NCBI GenBank assembly: GCA_015060405.1
Contig: SUYN01000002.1
Span: 1 to 64,000 of the forward strand
Origin: Bacteroidales bacterium
Lineage (GTDB): Bacteria > Bacteroidota > Bacteroidia > Bacteroidales > UBA932
Direction of reading: 5' to 3'
DNA: 64,000 bases
Part shown: positions 61,242-64,000 of the stretch, in pieces
How the letters are laid out: each line of letters begins with the position of its first letter
Position numbering within the stretch: the first letter of the stretch is position 1
Position numbers and translations under genes: made by a program
Notes under the pieces: generated by a model
Told to the model about the DNA's origin: nothing
The model's input: only the letters and a program-made list of their open reading frames with translations
The model's database searches: none

Positions 61242-61533
61242 ATTCCTTGCAACGCTCAGGAAGATAGCCGTTGCCCCTTTCGTATTGCTGATAAGGTTCT
61301 ATCAGGTGTGCATTTCACCACTGAAACCTCCTACATGCCGGTTCACACCGACATGCTCCGCCTATGGTCTTCAGGCATTCCGCAGACATGGCCCGATAAA
61401 GGGCTTCTACCTGACTGCACGCAGAATCCTCCGCTGCCATCCATGGGGAGGAAGCGGCTACGACCCTGTTCCGGAAGTGTTTTCCTGGAGATTAAAGAAG
61501 GAAGACCAGAAAACCGGCTCCGGCAAGGACTGA
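61228..61533 (+). CDS. yidD: Membrane protein insertion efficiency factor YidD
   Basis: A 101-residue protein with the family signature [39 protein letters not shown] and [17 protein letters not shown]. It assists YidC-mediated membrane insertion. It overlaps rnpA by 14 bases. Its 3' end overlaps the convergent membrane-protein gene by 42 bases. Confidence 0.95.
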   Translation: MSQNKFLATLRKIAVAPFVLLIRFYQVCISPLKPPTCRFTPTCSAYGLQAFRRHGPIKGFYLTARRILRCHPWGGSGYDPVPEVFSWRLKKEDQKTGSGKD

Positions 61534-62190
61534 AAAGACAAGCACTGCATAAGGACGGAAGGACTTCCCTATAAAAAAGAGAGGTAACGAAAGCAGGTAG
61601 AGGAAGTGCCAGATGTCATACATCCTCAGGCATGAATATGCCGTCATGAATGCAAATCCCGTCAGAACCAGAATCACATCCACAGCCTTTGGCCCCCCTT
61701 CCACATGATGGGACAGGGCAAGGATGCCTATTGCAGCCGAAGGAAGCATCATAAGCCACGTCCCGACAGTGTGCGTACACACGAAATGAGAGAAATAAAC
61801 GACCACCGGGCCATAGAAAAGGGCTGTCAGCATGTCGTCTGCCAGATGTCTTCGCGACAATACCCTCCCGGCAGAGTAGCCGTGGACTATCCTGCTCATG
61901 AAATAGACCGTGGCCATCATCACAAAGGACTCTATCGAAAAAACAGTGCCGAAAGCGCAGGAGGCCATTGCACACACAAGAGCAACCGTAAGGGCTACAG
62001 CAACGCGCCGGTACCACACATAATCCGAAAAATCGAAGACACACTGCAGGGCAAAGGCTGAAAGAAGAAGCAGAAGAGCCACCTTCAGATCTATCTGGAA
62101 CCCGGCCGCAGATATCATTATGCCGAAAATCACTCCTGCTGTCAGGATGCACAGATGCGACGGTCTTATCACTTTAATAATGGAAGTCAT
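61492..62190 (-). CDS. Multi-pass membrane protein, possibly a UbiA-like relative
   Basis: A 232-residue protein with about eight hydrophobic segments. The start [20 protein letters not shown] and the following [20 protein letters not shown] resemble the first helices of UbiA/MenA prenyltransferases, but the two Asp-rich prenyl-diphosphate motifs are not intact (FDFSDY in place of NDxxDxxxD). It may be a degenerate or non-enzymatic relative, so I give it no function. Isolated on its strand, it ends inside yidD. Confidence 0.55.
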   Translation of the reverse strand: MTSIIKVIRPSHLCILTAGVIFGIMISAAGFQIDLKVALLLLLSAFALQCVFDFSDYVWYRRVAVALTVALVCAMASCAFGTVFSIESFVMMATVYFMSRIVHGYSAGRVLSRRHLADDMLTALFYGPVVVYFSHFVCTHTVGTWLMMLPSAAIGILALSHHVEGGPKAVDVILVLTGFAFMTAYSCLRMYDIWHFLYLLSLPLFFIGKSFRPYAVLVFSVLAGAGFLVFLL

Positions 62191-62195
62191 ATATA

Positions 62196-62203
62196 CAAAT
62201 TTA
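62196..62203 (-). promoter_or_regulatory. -7 box for the UbiA-like gene
   Basis: TAAATTTG on the reverse strand just upstream of the ATG at 62190; the gap of about 5 bases implies a nearly leaderless message if used. The remainder of 62204-62374 holds only CA-rich sequence and no recognisable gene or RNA. Confidence 0.35.
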
Positions 62204-62374
62204 TCAGAATAGCCTTCTACAGCCTTACAACAGCAAAAACAACAATAAAAACAACAATCGATACAACCTATATTTCGAGCCGTCTTACGATATTTGCTCC
62301 CGGTTAAGAATCTTATTCGTCTCTTTCACTGGATCCGGCATCTATTAATGTGTGCAATTCAAGGTCGGTCCTGC

Positions 62375-62413
62375 TGAAAGAAAAAGTAAAGGGAAGCTGT
62401 GAAGTTTCCCTTT
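62375..62413 (-). terminator. Intrinsic terminator of lepA
   Basis: On the reverse strand AAAGGGAA pairs with TTCCCTTT around a short loop (plus-strand arms 62388-62395 and 62406-62413), followed by ACTTTTTCTTTC. Confidence 0.8.
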
Positions 62414-62419
62414 TCCTTT

Positions 62420-64000
62420 TTAGTCAAGCTTGAGTACCGCCATGAAAGCACTTTGAGGGACTTCGACAGTTCCGATCTGCCTCATCCTCTTCTTTCCCTG
62501 CTTCTGCTTCTCAAGAAGTTTTCTCTTTCTGGTGATGTCACCGCCGTAACACTTTGCAGTCACATCCTTGCGGACTGCCTTCACTGTCTCCCTGGCGATG
62601 ATCTTGGCTCCGATAGCCGCCTGAATCGCAATGTCGAACTGCTGACGTGGGATGAGCTCCTTAAGCTTCTCACACATCTTGCGTCCGAAATCATACGCAT
62701 GGTCCGCATGGATCAATGTCGAAAGGGCGTCGGCAGGGTCGCCGTTCAGGAGGATGTCAAGACGCACGAGCTTTGCCTCCTTGAATCCTATCACATGGTA
62801 GTCAAAGGATGCATATCCCTTTGAAATGGATTTCAGTTTGTCGTAGAAGTCGAATACGATTTCTGACAAAGGCATCTCGTAGGTCAGTTCCAGACGGTCA
62901 GCCGTCAGATAGTGCTGGTTGATGAGGATGCCTCTCTTGTCAAGGCAGAGCTTCATTATCGGACCGTAGTAGTCGGCTCTCGAGATGACCTGTGCCCTGA
63001 TGTATGGTTCTTCTATCTTGTCTATCAGCGTTGCAGGCGGAAGTCCTGAAGGGTTATGCACATCAAGACACTCTCCCTGTGTGGTGTAGACCTTGTACGA
63101 CACGTTAGGCACTGTCGTGATGACGTCCATGTTGAATTCCCTGAAAAGTCTCTCCTGCACGATCTCAAGATGCAGCAAGCCCAGGAAACCACAGCGGAAA
63201 CCGAATCCAAGGGCGAGAGATGACTCCGGCTCAAATACGAGCGAAGCATCGTTGAGCTGGAACTTCTCGAGCGAGGCACGAAGTTCCTCGTACTGGTCCG
63301 TCTCCACAGGATACATTCCCGCAAACACCATAGGCTTGACCTCCTCGAAACCGGCGATAGCCTCGGCACAAGGACGGGAGAGATGCGTGATGGTATCTCC
63401 AACCTTCACCTCTACAGCTGATTTGATTCCCGATATGATGTATCCCACACTTCCGCAAGGGATCTCCTCACGCGGATGCATCTTCATCTTGAGGACACCG
63501 ATCTCGTCAGCCTCATATTCCTTTCCTGTGTTGAAGAACTTCACCTTGTCCCCTTTCCTTATGCTTCCGTTCAGCACCTTGAAATAAGCGATGATTCCTC
63601 TGAATGAGTTGAAGACCGAGTCAAAGATAAGGGCCTGAAGCGGTGCCTCCGGATCTCCCGCAGGTGCCGGTATCCTCTCGACTATCGCATCAAGGATCTC
63701 CTTCACGCCCTCACCTGTCTTACCTGAAGCAAGGAGTATCTCCTCCGGCTTGCAGCCTATGAGGTCAACTACCTGGTCTGTAACCACATCCACCATGGCC
63801 GACTCGACATCTATCTTGTTGAGCACCGGAACTATCTCCAGGTCATGCTCTATGGCAAGATAAAGGTTGGATATGGTCTGTGCCTGTATTCCCTGTGTCG
63901 CATCGACCACAAGGAGGGCGCCCTCGCAGGAAGCGATTGCACGGGACACTTCATACGAGAAGTCCACGTGGCCCGGTGTGTCGATCAGATTGAGAGTGTA
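62420..64000 (-). CDS. lepA: Elongation factor 4 (LepA), 5' end beyond the window
   Basis: 526 codons are present; the full protein is about 595, so roughly 70 N-terminal residues with the P-loop lie past base 64000. The visible part starts [20 protein letters not shown] (GTPase G3), then [10 protein letters not shown] (G4) and the EF4 domains, ending with the LepA-specific C-terminal domain: YVDVKY-type [40 protein letters not shown] and [14 protein letters not shown]. It back-translocates stalled ribosomes. An apparent start at 63967 is an internal GTG, not the true start. Confidence 0.95.
   Translation of the reverse strand, partial: YTLNLIDTPGHVDFSYEVSRAIASCEGALLVVDATQGIQAQTISNLYLAIEHDLEIVPVLNKIDVESAMVDVVTDQVVDLIGCKPEEILLASGKTGEGVKEILDAIVERIPAPAGDPEAPLQALIFDSVFNSFRGIIAYFKVLNGSIRKGDKVKFFNTGKEYEADEIGVLKMKMHPREEIPCGSVGYIISGIKSAVEVKVGDTITHLSRPCAEAIAGFEEVKPMVFAGMYPVETDQYEELRASLEKFQLNDASLVFEPESSLALGFGFRCGFLGLLHLEIVQERLFREFNMDVITTVPNVSYKVYTTQGECLDVHNPSGLPPATLIDKIEEPYIRAQVISRADYYGPIMKLCLDKRGILINQHYLTADRLELTYEMPLSEIVFDFYDKLKSISKGYASFDYHVIGFKEAKLVRLDILLNGDPADALSTLIHADHAYDFGRKMCEKLKELIPRQQFDIAIQAAIGAKIIARETVKAVRKDVTAKCYGGDITRKRKLLEKQKQGKKRMRQIGTVEVPQSAFMAVLKLD

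Noticed and set aside
62204..62374. Possible tRNA or structured RNA in the gap between the UbiA-like gene and lepA
   Set aside because: No cloverleaf, no conserved T-loop, only CA-rich and mixed sequence before the lepA terminator.

Overview
The window is a stretch of a Bacteroidota chromosome, most likely order Bacteroidales. The evidence is the TAnnTTTG promoter boxes, a large set of lipoproteins with BACON, DUF5689-like and SusE/F-like modules, TonB-dependent receptors with carboxypeptidase-regulatory N-domains, and Bacteroidota-type families (DUF4491, DUF4271, DUF2723, Omp28). Base composition is close to balanced except for an AT-rich left end. Genus cannot be fixed from this sequence. 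No tRNA, rRNA, CRISPR array, prophage or complete insertion sequence was seen.

Layout. 1-530: AT-rich accessory edge with a truncated AAA ATPase gene, a perfect inverted repeat and a gene remnant. 0.5-9.7 kb: a lactonase-like lipoprotein, small membrane proteins, a GDSL hydrolase, rnr, gpmI and a GH92 alpha-mannosidase. 9.6-20.3 kb: a reverse-strand run coding a BACON/OB lipoprotein, a NUC1-type nuclease lipoprotein, a secreted EEP-family phosphodiesterase, a TonB-dependent receptor, a DUF5689 lipoprotein and an M3 peptidase; I read it as a candidate extracellular nucleic-acid acquisition locus. 20.4-24.9 kb: an operon of two related repeat lipoproteins and an Omp28-like thioredoxin-fold lipoprotein. 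25-36.1 kb: a second outer-membrane locus (Oar-like receptor, BACON/OB lipoprotein, large lipoproteins, and a SusE/F-like protein cut by an in-frame amber codon).

36.1-37.9 kb: metK behind a complex leader: perfect promoter, SAM-II riboswitch, two overlapping Met-rich micro-ORFs, an intrinsic terminator, then a palindromic element with a tandem array. 38-46 kb: smpB, miaA, and a long reverse-strand run (beta-barrel, trxA, beta-barrel, LOG protein, polyprenyl synthase, holB, ricT, trmB). 46-52 kb: an RND efflux operon (TolC, adaptor, permease, P-II-like protein). 52-64 kb: housekeeping genes (prolyl-tRNA editing protein, lgt, pgk, rRNA-type methyltransferase, DUF2723 glycosyltransferase, yciH, DUF4271, hemD, rnpA, yidD, a membrane protein and truncated lepA).

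The strongest unexplained signal is a dispersed 25-bp palindromic element. There are six near-identical copies plus a degenerate one. Stem changes between copies are compensatory. One copy lies in frame inside miaA, one in the pgk leader, and two seed three-unit tandem arrays with a 22-bp period. The metK leader is the second strong candidate for something undescribed. Coordinates of short sites were counted by eye and may be off by a base.
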